Shown here: piece after piece, positions 9,355 to 17,410 of the stretch
How positions within the stretch are numbered: position 1 is the stretch's first letter
Layout of the letters: each line of letters opens with the position of its first letter
From: Pseudomonas prosekii
GTDB taxonomy: Bacteria; Pseudomonadota; Gammaproteobacteria; Pseudomonadales; Pseudomonadaceae
Length of the DNA: 64,000 nt
Direction: 5' to 3'
Assembly (NCBI RefSeq): GCF_900105155.1
Contig: NZ_LT629762.1
Span: 3,139,001-3,203,000 of the forward strand
Program-made: the position numbers and the translations under genes
Notes under the pieces: generated by a model
Told to the model about the DNA's origin: nothing
What the model saw: the letters and a program-made list of their open reading frames with translations, nothing else
The model's database searches: none

Positions 9355-9965
9355 GGTGTGGATCCTGCGAAATACCACGCCTTGTCTGTCACCGTTCCCT
9401 GCAACGGCACATCCCAGCTCGCTTGCGCCAAGCGTCCAACCTTCTGACATTCATGGGCCAGCCCTAATAACGTCGGCTGCCGCCAGTTTTTCCGGCGAGA
9501 GAGATAGGCGAGGCTGCGGTCGTAAAATCCGCCGCCCATTCCCAAGCGTCCGCCGACATCGTCAAACCCGACCAATGGCAACAACACCAGATCCAGTGCC
9601 CAGACTTTGCGTTGGCGGGCGAGGTTGTGGCGCGGTTCCAGAATGCGGAAACGGTTGGGTTTCATTTTCTCGCCGGGGCGAATCCGCTGGAACACCATTT
9701 TGGTTCGCGGCCAAGCGCTGAGCACCGGCAGATAGGTGGCTTTGCCCCGGCGTTGTGCGGCGCGCAGCAACAGACGCGGGTCGATTTCACCGTCGGTGGG
9801 CAGATAAAGAGAGATGTGTTTTGCGCGGCGAAACAGCGGGTGCTGAGCCAATTGCTGATACAACCCACGAGCGGCCTGGCGCTGCTGACTGGGTGTCAGT
9901 GCGCGGCGGGCCTTGCGCAGCATGCGTCGAAGTTGCGGGCGGGGAAGCAGCGCAGGTTCGGTCAT
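9351..9965 (-). CDS. fau: 5-formyltetrahydrofolate cyclo-ligase
   Basis: 204 residues from MTEPALLPRPQLRRMLRKAR. ATP-dependent conversion of 5-formyl-THF to 5,10-methenyl-THF, which returns stored one-carbon folate to use and relieves inhibition of one-carbon enzymes. Family marks: RKARRALTP at the N-terminus, SLYLPTDGEID (substrate loop), and the nucleotide-binding LPLVGFDDVGGRLGMGGGFYDR near residues 140-162. The gene follows 6S RNA on the same strand, as in many gammaproteobacteria, but a terminator-like hairpin separates them. The frame is open upstream to 10046 through that hairpin; I reject that extension. Confidence 0.94.
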   Translation of the reverse strand: MTEPALLPRPQLRRMLRKARRALTPSQQRQAARGLYQQLAQHPLFRRAKHISLYLPTDGEIDPRLLLRAAQRRGKATYLPVLSAWPRTKMVFQRIRPGEKMKPNRFRILEPRHNLARQRKVWALDLVLLPLVGFDDVGGRLGMGGGFYDRSLAYLSRRKNWRQPTLLGLAHECQKVGRLAQASWDVPLQGTVTDKAWYFAGSTP

Positions 9966-10007
9966 GAAATAGGGCTTCAACAGGTCGGGTGCACAAAGCG
10001 TACCCGT

Positions 10008-10043
10008 AAAAAAGCCGATGCCGGTAATTAAACCGGCATCGGA
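10008..10043 (-). terminator. Intrinsic terminator between 6S RNA and fau
   Basis: Reading the minus strand: a stem CCGATGCCGGT / ACCGGCATCGG with a short AT loop, followed by TTTTTT at 10013-10008. It lies just after the 3' end of 6S RNA and 43 bp before the fau start, so it should end most ssrS transcripts and leave fau with read-through or its own promoter. Confidence 0.8.
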
Positions 10044-10050
10044 CAAGAAT

Positions 10051-10230
10051 CAGGCTCCCCGGATGAACCGCTGCTGACTTAGCCCTTGAACCCGAAAGTT
10101 CAAGGTGGAAGAAGCAGTAGGCTTTAAGGCTTTCCGTCTAGCGGACATGCACACCAGCCCAACGTGCAACTTCCAGGGTAGTGCGAATCGGCTCAGGGAC
10201 ATCGTCAACTGGCAAGCACCCCAGGGAGTG
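10051..10230 (-). ncRNA. ssrS: 6S RNA
   Basis: About 180 nt on the minus strand between zapA and fau, the conserved position of ssrS. The 5' end CTCCCTGGGGTGC pairs with GGGGAG near the 3' end to form the closing stem. The interior shows conserved Pseudomonas 6S blocks: GTCCCTGAGCCGAT, GCATGTCCGC, GGAAAGCCTTAAAGCC, and the hairpin CTTGAACTTTCGGGTTCAAG. 6S RNA mimics an open promoter and binds the RNA polymerase-sigma70 holoenzyme in stationary phase. Ends are estimated from the terminal stem, within a few bases. A terminator follows. Confidence 0.92.
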
Positions 10231-10260
10231 ACGCGAGTATACCCCAAGCGGTTTCGCGTT

Positions 10261-10578
10261 TCAGCCCTTGGTGACGTCCGGATCGGTTGCGAGCACCAGA
10301 TCGACACGATCCAGCAGGTCGCGAACCTGCTCGCGGGTAGAGCCACTGGCGTTTACGTCCGGGCGATCTTCCTTGTGCAACAGGTCGTGAGTAATGTTCA
10401 ACGCGGCCATTACGGCGATGCGATCGGCGCCGATGACTTTGCCGCTGCTGCGGATTTCGCGCATCTTGCCGTCCAGGTAACGGGCGGCGCTCACCAGGTT
10501 GCTGCGCTCTTCCTGGGGGCAGATGATCGAATATTCTTTGTCGAGGATCTGCACGGTAACGCTATTGCTTGAACTCAT
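10261..10578 (-). CDS. zapA: Cell division protein ZapA
   Basis: 105 residues. The N-terminal part (VTVQILDKEYSIICPQEE) is the ZapA globular head; a C-terminal coiled coil follows (LNITHDLLHKE onward). ZapA tetramers cross-link FtsZ filaments in the Z ring. The start overlaps by 4 bp the stop of the upstream coiled-coil gene, so the pair is co-translated. 6S RNA follows downstream. Confidence 0.94.
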   Translation of the reverse strand: MSSSNSVTVQILDKEYSIICPQEERSNLVSAARYLDGKMREIRSSGKVIGADRIAVMAALNITHDLLHKEDRPDVNASGSTREQVRDLLDRVDLVLATDPDVTKG

Positions 10579-10784
10579 GAGTCTTGCTCCAGGGCCTTGA
10601 GGCGCGAAATCATCGATTCGACCTTACGCCGGGCGATTTCGTTTTTTTCAATGAGGTGAGCGCGTTCCTCGCGCCAGGTTTTTTCCTGAGCTAATAGGAG
10701 TCCATTTTGGCTTTTTAGTTGCTCGACTCGGTTAATTAGCAACTCGAGTCTCGCCATCAGCGCTTGCAGATCGGTGTCTTCCAT
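10575..10784 (-). CDS. TIGR02449-family small coiled-coil protein
   Basis: 69 residues from MEDTDLQALMARLELLINRV. It is almost entirely a predicted coiled coil with leucines at heptad spacing and many Glu, Arg and Lys. Coupled to zapA by a 4-bp overlap, it probably works in the same division process, in the manner of ZapB-like partners (inference from context, not from homology). A GTG three codons upstream (10793) is an alternative start; neither has a clear Shine-Dalgarno sequence. Confidence 0.8.
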   Translation of the reverse strand: MEDTDLQALMARLELLINRVEQLKSQNGLLLAQEKTWREERAHLIEKNEIARRKVESMISRLKALEQDS

Positions 10785-10909
10785 TGTGTCCACTGAGAAT
10801 GTCTGATGGGTAATAACGGGCGGACAGCCTTTAATAGTCTTGGCGAGTCTGTCGATGTAGGATACAGGGCTTCATTCTAGACATAGCGCCGTCTGGCGCC
10901 TAGCTGCCC

Positions 10910-11464
10910 ATGCCCATTCAGAATTCCCCGTACCAAGCCTTCGCCACCCTGCTGAACACCAGCGGTCATTCCGTCTCGCCTGCCGAACTGCACGGCCTGC
11001 TGCTCGGTCGCAGTTGCGCCGGCGCCGGTTTTGAAGCCGACAGCTGGCTGGCCGACGCCGCCGAGCTGCTCGAAGGCGAGCCACAAGACAACGTTCGCAA
11101 TGCCCTGATCGGCCTGCAAGAGATGGTCAAAGGCGAACTGACCGGCGACGACATGACTGTCGTCCTCCTGCTGCCCACCGACGATGCACCGCTGGCCGAC
11201 CGCGCCGCCGCACTGGGCCAATGGTGCCAGGGCTTCCTCAGCGGTTTCGGCCTGACCCGTCGCGAATACGCGCTGACCACTGAAGCCACCGAAGTGCTCC
11301 AGGATCTGGCCGCCATCGCGCAGGTTCAGGACGCGCTGGAAGAGTCCGACGACGGCGAAAGCGACTACATGGAAGTCATGGAGTACCTGCGTGTGGCGCC
11401 GTTGCTGCTGTTCACCGAAACCAAGAAAACCGACGAAGCTGCGGCCAAGCCGTCGTTGCATTAA
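10910..11464 (+). CDS. ygfB: YgfB/YecA-family protein (UPF0149)
   Basis: 184 residues. Signatures are [16 protein letters not shown] near residues 23-38 and [15 protein letters not shown] near 103-117, both typical of UPF0149. The C-terminal SEC-metal motif of the longer YecA proteins is absent, so this is the short YgfB type. In Pseudomonas YgfB has been linked to control of beta-lactamase expression, but the molecular role is not shown by sequence. First gene of ygfB-pepP-ubiH-DUF4442-ubiI; the leader holds a small GCGCC-gtct-GGCGC hairpin at 10886-10899. Confidence 0.9.
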   Translation: MPIQNSPYQAFATLLNTSGHSVSPAELHGLLLGRSCAGAGFEADSWLADAAELLEGEPQDNVRNALIGLQEMVKGELTGDDMTVVLLLPTDDAPLADRAAALGQWCQGFLSGFGLTRREYALTTEATEVLQDLAAIAQVQDALEESDDGESDYMEVMEYLRVAPLLLFTETKKTDEAAAKPSLH

Positions 11465-11491
11465 TCGCGTGCCAGGAATAACCATCTGCCC

Positions 11492-12826
11492 ATGATTCAT
11501 ATCCCGAAATCGGAATACAGTCGTCGCCGCAAGGCCTTGATGGCGCAGATGGAACCCAACAGCATCGCCATCCTGCCCGCCGCCGCGGTGGCCATTCGCA
11601 ACCGCGACGTCGAGCACGTCTACCGCCAGGACAGCGACTTCCAGTACCTCAGCGGTTTCCCCGAGCCACAAGCCGTGATCGTGCTGATGCCCGGCCGTGA
11701 GCATGGCGAATACCTGCTGTTCTGCCGCGAGCGCAATGCCGAACGGGAATTGTGGGATGGCCTGCGCGCCGGCCAGGAAGGCGCGATTCGCGACTTCGGC
11801 GCCGACGACGCTTTCCCTATCACCGACATCGACGACATCCTGCCGGGCCTGATCGAAGGGCGCGACCGCGTGTATTCGGCGATGGGCAGCAACCCCGAAT
11901 TCGATCGGCATTTGATGGACTGGATCAACGTGATCCGCTCCAAAGCGCACCTCGGCGCGCAGCCACCGAACGAGTTTGTTGCGTTGGATCATCTGCTGCA
12001 CGACATGCGTCTGTATAAATCGGCGGCAGAAGTGAAGGTGATGCGCGAAGCCGCGCGGATTTCCGCTCAGGCGCATATCCGCGCGATGCAGGCCAGCCGT
12101 GCCGGGCTGCATGAGTTCAGCCTCGAGGCCGAACTCGACTACGAATTCCGCAAGGGCGGGGCGAAGATGCCGGCCTATGGCTCTATCGTCGCCGCCGGGC
12201 GCAACAGCTGCATCCTGCATTACCAGCAGAATGACGCGGTGCTCAAGGACGGTGACCTGGTGCTGATCGACGCCGGTTGCGAGATCGATTGCTACGCCAG
12301 CGACATCACCCGCACCTGGCCGGTCAACGGCAAGTATTCAGTGGAACAGAAAGCGATTTACGAATTGGTGCTGGCTTCACAAGAAGCCGCATTCGCGCAG
12401 ATCGCCCCGAACAAACACTGGAATCAGGCGCACGAAGCCACGGTCCGAGTGATTACCAGCGGGCTGGTCGAGTTGGGCTTGTTGCAGGGCGACGTTGACG
12501 AGTTGATCGTCAGCGAAGCGTACAAGGCTTTTTATATGCACCGCGCTGGCCATTGGCTGGGCATGGATGTGCATGATGTCGGCGAGTACAAGGTCGGCGG
12601 CGAATGGCGCGTGCTCGAAGTCGGCATGGCGCTGACGGTCGAGCCGGGCATTTACATTGCCCCGAACAATACGAGCGTCGCGAAAAAATGGCGCGGCATT
12701 GGCGTACGCATCGAGGACGACGTAGTGGTGACGAAGACCGGTTGTGAAATCCTGACCAAAGGCGTGCCGAAAACGGTCGCTGAAATCGAGGCTTTGATGG
12801 CCCAAGCGCGGACACAAGCGGCATGA
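11492..12826 (+). CDS. pepP: Xaa-Pro aminopeptidase PepP
   Basis: 444 residues, usual length. Removes an N-terminal residue that precedes proline, in the cytoplasm. The pita-bread fold metal ligands are all present: Asp260 and Asp271 (VLIDAGCEIDCYASDITRTW), His354 (HRAGHWLGMDVHD), Glu384 (LTVEPGIYI) and Glu408 (GIGVRIEDD). They match the E. coli ligand set almost residue for residue. Its stop overlaps the ubiH start by 4 bp (ATGA). Confidence 0.96.
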   Translation: MIHIPKSEYSRRRKALMAQMEPNSIAILPAAAVAIRNRDVEHVYRQDSDFQYLSGFPEPQAVIVLMPGREHGEYLLFCRERNAERELWDGLRAGQEGAIRDFGADDAFPITDIDDILPGLIEGRDRVYSAMGSNPEFDRHLMDWINVIRSKAHLGAQPPNEFVALDHLLHDMRLYKSAAEVKVMREAARISAQAHIRAMQASRAGLHEFSLEAELDYEFRKGGAKMPAYGSIVAAGRNSCILHYQQNDAVLKDGDLVLIDAGCEIDCYASDITRTWPVNGKYSVEQKAIYELVLASQEAAFAQIAPNKHWNQAHEATVRVITSGLVELGLLQGDVDELIVSEAYKAFYMHRAGHWLGMDVHDVGEYKVGGEWRVLEVGMALTVEPGIYIAPNNTSVAKKWRGIGVRIEDDVVVTKTGCEILTKGVPKTVAEIEALMAQARTQAA

Positions 12827-14010
12827 GTCGAATCAATCTGGCAATCATCGGTGGCGGTCTGGTCGGCGCCAGTCTGGCGTTGGCCCTGCAGGCCGGGGCC
12901 AAGGCGCGTGGCTGGAAAATCGTCCTGATCGAACCGTTCGCCCCCGGCGACACCTACCAACCGAGCTACGACGCGCGTTCTTCGGCGCTGTCCTACGGCG
13001 CTCGGCAGATTTATCAACGACTCGGCGTGTGGCAGGAAATCTCCCGCCGCGCCGAGCCGATCAAGCAGATTCACGTGTCCGACCGTGGTCGTTTTTCCAC
13101 GGCGCGGCTGTCGGCGATGGAAGAGGGCGTGCCGGCGCTCGGTTATGTCGTCGAAAACGCCTGGCTCGGCCAATGCCTGTGGCAAGGTCTGGACAAGGAC
13201 GTGGTCAGTTGGCGCTGCCCGGCGGAAGTCACGCGCATGGAGCCGTTGGCCGATGGCTATCGCCTGACTCTCAACGACGAAACCACGCTGGAATGCGAAC
13301 TCGCGGTGCTGGCCGATGGCGGCCGTTCCGGTCTGCGCGAGCAACTGGGTATCGGCATCAAGACGCGCCCTTACAACCAGAGCGCGCTGATCGCCAACAT
13401 CACCCCGAGCGAATCGCACAACGGCATGGCGTTCGAGCGTTTCACCGACGAAGGCCCGATGGCTTTGCTGCCGCTGCCGGACAACCGTTGCGCATTGGTC
13501 TGGACCCGTTTGGGCATGGACGCGCAACGGCTCGCGGCGCTCGATGAAAAGAGTTTTCTCAGCGAGTTGCAAGGCGTGTTCGGCTACCGCCTCGGCACTT
13601 TGAAACAAGTCGGCGCGCGGCATCTGTACCCGCTGACCTTGATCGAGGCCGAAGAGCAAGTGCGTCCACACCTGGCGATTCTCGGCAACGCCGCGCACAG
13701 TCTGCACCCGATTGCCGGACAGGGTTTCAACCTGTCCCTGCGCGATGCCCAGGCTTTGGCCGATGCGTTGCTCGCCAGCGAAACCGGCCCCGGCGACTTC
13801 GCCACGTTGCAGGCGTATCGCGAACGCCAGCGCATGGATCAGAACCTCACCGTCGGTTTCTCCGATCAGGTCACGCGCTTGTTCGGCAGCACTCAGCCGC
13901 TGGTGTCGCTGGGCCGCAACATCGGCCTGCTTGGCCTCGATCTGCTGCCGCCGGCCAAACGCTGGTTCGCCCGGCAGGCGATGGGCTTGGGTACTCGCCC
14001 GGATGCTTAA
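12823..14010 (+). CDS. ubiH: 2-octaprenyl-6-methoxyphenol hydroxylase UbiH
   Basis: 395 residues, FAD-dependent aromatic hydroxylase of ubiquinone synthesis. The dinucleotide-binding loop IIGGGLVGASLALAL is at residues 6-20, the second FAD motif LADGGRSGLREQL is mid-protein, and the GNAAHSLHPIAGQGFNLSL motif near residue 290 is the UbiH/UbiI family mark. It overlaps pepP by 4 bp and the following gene by 8 bp, so the operon is tightly packed. Distinguished from the ubiI paralogue two genes on by position next to pepP, as in E. coli. Confidence 0.93.
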   Translation: MSRINLAIIGGGLVGASLALALQAGAKARGWKIVLIEPFAPGDTYQPSYDARSSALSYGARQIYQRLGVWQEISRRAEPIKQIHVSDRGRFSTARLSAMEEGVPALGYVVENAWLGQCLWQGLDKDVVSWRCPAEVTRMEPLADGYRLTLNDETTLECELAVLADGGRSGLREQLGIGIKTRPYNQSALIANITPSESHNGMAFERFTDEGPMALLPLPDNRCALVWTRLGMDAQRLAALDEKSFLSELQGVFGYRLGTLKQVGARHLYPLTLIEAEEQVRPHLAILGNAAHSLHPIAGQGFNLSLRDAQALADALLASETGPGDFATLQAYRERQRMDQNLTVGFSDQVTRLFGSTQPLVSLGRNIGLLGLDLLPPAKRWFARQAMGLGTRPDA

Positions 14011-14488
14011 GTGGCTGACAGCAAAATTCGGCAAGGCGCGCTTGATGCGCTGGGCCATGACCCTCTATCCGCCGTACCTCGGCGCGGGCGTGCGGGTGCG
14101 GCACATCAGCGATGACTTTCGCGACATCAAAGTCTCGATGGGCCTGGGCTGGTACAACCGCAATTACGTCGGCACGCAGTTCGGCGGCAGCCTGTATTCG
14201 ATGGTCGATCCGTTCTACATGTTGATGCTGATGGAAAACCTCGGACGCCAATACATCGTCTGGGACAAGGCCGCCGACATCGATTTCATCGCGCCGGGCA
14301 AAGGTCCGGTGTTCGCCCGATTCAACATCGACGAGACCTTGCTCGATGAGATTCGCCGGCAAACGGCGAGCGGCGAGAAATACCTGCCGAAGTTGCAGGT
14401 CGATATTCATGACGGCGCGGGCACCTTGGTGGCGCGGGTCGAAAAAACCCTTTACGTGCGGCTCAAGCCGCAAGCGAGACAGGCTTAA
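14003..14488 (+). CDS. DUF4442 hot-dog-fold protein
   Basis: 161 residues from MLKWLTAKFGKARLMRWAMT, starting inside the last codons of ubiH (8-bp overlap). The stretch YNRNYVGTQFGGSLYSMVDP is the DUF4442 signature; this family has the hot-dog fold of acyl-CoA thioesterases. The substrate is unknown. Its place between two ubiquinone hydroxylases suggests a link to that pathway or to acyl-chain turnover (inference only). In E. coli ubiH and ubiI are adjacent, so this gene is an insertion relative to that order. Confidence 0.85.
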   Translation: MLKWLTAKFGKARLMRWAMTLYPPYLGAGVRVRHISDDFRDIKVSMGLGWYNRNYVGTQFGGSLYSMVDPFYMLMLMENLGRQYIVWDKAADIDFIAPGKGPVFARFNIDETLLDEIRRQTASGEKYLPKLQVDIHDGAGTLVARVEKTLYVRLKPQARQA

Positions 14489-14491
14489 AGC

Positions 14492-15715
14492 ATGGAAATG
14501 CGCGCAGATCTGCTGATAGTCGGGGCCGGAATGGTCGGCAGTGCCTTGGCGCTGGCGTTGCAGGACAGCGGCCTGGAAGTCCTGCTGCTGGATGGCAGCC
14601 CGATGAGCGTCAAACCCTTCGACGCTGCCGCGCCTTTCGAGCCGCGAGTCAGCGCCTTGTCGGCGGCCAGCCAACGCATTCTCGAACGTCTTGGCGTGTG
14701 GGACGGCATCGCCAACCGGCGCAGCAGTCCTTACACCGACATGCACGTCTGGGACGGCAGCGGCACCGGGCAAATCCACTTTTCGGCGGCGAGTGTGCAC
14801 GCTGACGTGCTTGGGCATATCGTCGAAAACCGTGTGGTCCAGGACGCGTTGCTCGACCGTCTGCACGAATGCGACCTCGGCATGCTGGCCAATGCGCGCC
14901 TGGAACAGATGCGCCGCTCCGGTGACGATTGGCTGCTGACCCTCGCCGATGGCCGCACGTTGCGCGCGCCGCTGGTGATTGCGGCGGACGGCGCCAACTC
15001 GGCGGTGCGTCGACTGACGGGCGTGGCCACGCGCGAGTGGGATTATCTGCATCACGCCATCGTCACCAGCGTGCGCAGCGCCAAAACCCATCAAATGACC
15101 GCGTGGCAGCGCTTTACCGATAACGGCCCGCTGGCCTTTTTGCCGCTGGAACGCGACGGTCAGCAGGATTGGTGTTCGATCGTCTGGTCGACCACACCGA
15201 GCGAAGCCGAACGCCTGATGGCGCTGGACGACGTAACGTTTTGCGCTGAACTGGAGCGCGCTTTCGAAGGCCGTCTGGGCACCGTGCTCAGCGCCGACCC
15301 GCGCCTGTGCGTGCCGCTGCGCCAGCGCCACGCCAAGCGTTACGTGGCTGAAGGCCTGGCGCTGATCGGCGACGCGGCGCACACCATTCACCCGTTGGCC
15401 GGGCAGGGCGTCAATCTAGGTTTCCTCGACGCGGCGGTGTTGGCCGAAGTTTTGCTGCAAGCGGCCGAACGCGGCGAGCGCCTGGCGGACGTGAAAGTCC
15501 TCAGCCGCTACGAGCGCCGGCGCATGCCGCATAACCTGGCGTTGATGGCGGCGATGGAAGGCTTTGAACGGCTGTTCCAGGCTGATCCGCTGCCGGTGCG
15601 CTGGTTGCGTAATGCCGGGTTGAAGCTGGTCGAACAGATGCCGGAAGCCAAGGCACTGTTCGTGCGCGAAGCGCTGGGGCTGACCGGGGACTTGCCGGCG
15701 CTGGCCAAGGCCTGA
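14492..15715 (+). CDS. ubiI: UbiI-type FAD-dependent ubiquinone-pathway hydroxylase
   Basis: 407 residues. FAD loop LLIVGAGMVGSALALALQD at residues 6-24, APLVIAADGANSAVRR near 155-172, and GDAAHTIHPLAGQGVNLGF near 292-310. Homologous to ubiH. Position after ubiH fits UbiI (formerly VisC), which hydroxylates C5 of the polyprenylphenol ring. The exact ring position cannot be proved from sequence alone because UbiF/UbiL-type paralogues look alike. A REP doublet lies 21 bp after the stop. Confidence 0.88.
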   Translation: MEMRADLLIVGAGMVGSALALALQDSGLEVLLLDGSPMSVKPFDAAAPFEPRVSALSAASQRILERLGVWDGIANRRSSPYTDMHVWDGSGTGQIHFSAASVHADVLGHIVENRVVQDALLDRLHECDLGMLANARLEQMRRSGDDWLLTLADGRTLRAPLVIAADGANSAVRRLTGVATREWDYLHHAIVTSVRSAKTHQMTAWQRFTDNGPLAFLPLERDGQQDWCSIVWSTTPSEAERLMALDDVTFCAELERAFEGRLGTVLSADPRLCVPLRQRHAKRYVAEGLALIGDAAHTIHPLAGQGVNLGFLDAAVLAEVLLQAAERGERLADVKVLSRYERRRMPHNLALMAAMEGFERLFQADPLPVRWLRNAGLKLVEQMPEAKALFVREALGLTGDLPALAKA

Positions 15716-15736
15716 GATTTTCGCTGGGGCTAATTG

Positions 15737-15808
15737 CCTCATCGCGAGCAAGCTCGCTCCCACATTGGAATGCATTTCACTGTGGGAGCGAGCTTGCTCG
15801 CGATGAGG
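15737..15808. repeat. REP doublet, perfect 28-bp inverted repeat
   Basis: Left arm begins CCTCATCGCGAGCAAGCTCG, right arm is its exact complement ending GCTTGCTCGCGATGAGG, with a 16-bp loop. GTGGGAGCGAGCTTGCTCGC family. Lies between ubiI and the iron-binding protein gene. Confidence 0.95.
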
Positions 15809-15934
15809 CCAGTACATTTAGCGCAAATTTCTGGCTGTGCAACATCTGGTAACTCCTCCGCCAACTGTTCGATTGAGCTGGCAAATGTGAGTCCTTATCA
15901 TTTGGCCTCATTTTTCAATCGAGAGACCACGACC

Positions 15935-16939
15935 ATGTTGGCACCCAAGCGTCTGTTGACCGCGTTGGCCCTGACCCTGATCGGCAGTACCGCCGCCCAG
16001 GCCGCCGACGAGGTAGTGGTTTACTCCTCGCGCATCGACGAACTGATCAAACCGGTCTTCGATGCCTACACCGCAAAAACCGGCGTGCAGGTGAAGTTCA
16101 TCACCGACAAGGAAGCGCCGCTGATGCAGCGGATCAAGGCTGAAGGCGAAAACGCCACCGCCGACCTGCTGCTGACCGTCGATGCCGGCAACCTCTGGCA
16201 AGCCGAGCAGATGGGCATTCTTCAGCCGTTCACCTCGAAAACCATCGACAGCAACATCCCGCTGCAATATCGCTCGTCGGCCCACGCCTGGACCGGTTTG
16301 AGCCTGCGCGCGCGGACCATCGCCTACTCGACGGCGCGGGTGAAGCCCGGCGAGCTGACCACTTACGAAGGTCTGGCCGACAAGAACTGGGAAGGTCGCC
16401 TGTGCCTGCGCACGGCGAAGAAGGTCTACAACCAGTCGCTGACTGCGACCATGATCGAAGTCCACGGCGCGGCTAAAACCGAGGAAATCCTCAAGGGTTG
16501 GGTCAACAACCTGTCCACCGACGTGTTCTCCGATGACATCGCGGTGCTGGAAGCGATCAACGCCGGCCAATGCGACGTCGGCATCGTCAACACTTACTAC
16601 TACGGCCGCCTGCACAAGCAGAAACCGGATCTGGCGGTGAAGCTGTTCTGGCCGAATCAGGGCGACCGTGGCGTACACGTCAACCTGTCGGGCATCGGCC
16701 TGACCAAACACGCGCCGCACCCGGAAGCGGCCAAGGCGTTGGTGGAGTGGATGACCACGCCGGAAGCGCAGAAGATTTTTGCCGACGTGAACCAGGAGTT
16801 CCCGGCCAACCCTGCCGTGCCGCCGTCTGCTGAAGTGGCGAGCTGGGGCAAGTTTGTCGCCGACACCTTGCCGGTAGAGATCGCCGGCAAACGCCAGGCT
16901 GAAGCCATCCGCATGATGGATCGCGCCGGCTGGAATTGA
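15935..16939 (+). CDS. fbpA: Ferric iron ABC transporter, periplasmic binding protein
   Basis: 334 residues from [20 protein letters not shown], a signal peptide cleaved after AQA. The mature start [18 protein letters not shown] is typical of FbpA/FutA-type Fe(III) binders, and NTYYYGR near residue 215 carries the adjacent tyrosines that bind iron. The permease follows after a 470-bp gap filled by a tandem-repeat element; no ATPase gene is next to it. An inverted repeat CAAATG-N11-CATTTG at 15882-15904 lies in the promoter region, but it is not a convincing Fur box. Confidence 0.9.
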   Translation: MLAPKRLLTALALTLIGSTAAQAADEVVVYSSRIDELIKPVFDAYTAKTGVQVKFITDKEAPLMQRIKAEGENATADLLLTVDAGNLWQAEQMGILQPFTSKTIDSNIPLQYRSSAHAWTGLSLRARTIAYSTARVKPGELTTYEGLADKNWEGRLCLRTAKKVYNQSLTATMIEVHGAAKTEEILKGWVNNLSTDVFSDDIAVLEAINAGQCDVGIVNTYYYGRLHKQKPDLAVKLFWPNQGDRGVHVNLSGIGLTKHAPHPEAAKALVEWMTTPEAQKIFADVNQEFPANPAVPPSAEVASWGKFVADTLPVEIAGKRQAEAIRMMDRAGWN

Positions 16940-16969
16940 GTTCGGCGTTATTACTATGTTTGCTTGAAG

Positions 16970-17367
16970 ATCCACCCCTCACCCCAGCCCTCTCCCCAGA
17001 GGGGAGAGGGGGAAAGGGAGCAGATCTTCATGCTTTTCACATCCTGAGTTCTACTTTGGAATGTCAGGTCGCAGCGTTTCACTTAAACGCCGCGGTCAGT
17101 CCCCTCGCCCCTTTGGGGATAGGGGAAAGGGAGCAAATCTTCATGCTTTTCACATCCTGAGTTCTACTTTGGAATGTCAGGTCGCAGCGTTTCACTTAAA
17201 CGCCGCGGTCAGTCCCCTCGCCCCTTTGGGGAGAGGGGAAAGGGAGCAGATCTTCATGCTTTTCAAATCCTGAGTTCGACTTTGAATGTCAGGTCGCAGC
17301 ATTTCACTTAAACGCCGCGGTCAGTCCCCTCGCCCCTTTGGGGAGAGGGTTAGGGTGAGGGGGCGAT
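16970..17367. repeat. Composite tandem-repeat element, 113-bp units, with inverted ends
   Basis: Fills the 470-bp gap between fbpA and the permease. The left end (16970-16997, ATCCACCCCTCACCCCAGCC...) and right end (17340-17367) are inverted copies with 4 mismatches in 28. Inside, a unit recurs at exact 113-bp spacing: the marker TCTTCATGCTTTT begins at 17025, 17138 and 17251. Each unit carries a CCCCTTTGGGGA-type hairpin and a second hairpin GCGTTT-CACTT-AAACGC. The third copy has several changes. No coding frame is conserved. Confidence 0.93.
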
Positions 17368-17410
17368 CTTGACCCATGCACCACACACCCACCGTCTCAG
17401 AGACTTTAAC

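Noticed and set aside
9966..10046. N-terminal extension of Fau by 27 residues
   Set aside because: It would translate the 6S RNA terminator and is not family-like; the ATG at 9965 gives the usual protein.
13871..15391. 506-codon minus-strand open frame
   Set aside because: Antisense to the DUF4442 and ubiI genes, no ribosome-binding site or recognisable domain.
15882..15904. Fur box upstream of fbpA
   Set aside because: CAAATG-N11-CATTTG is an inverted repeat but lacks the GATAAT-type hexamers of Fur sites.
17369..17410. TTG start for the iron permease
   Set aside because: Lies at the edge of the repeat element with no clear ribosome-binding site; the GTG at 17411 begins the family-like sequence.
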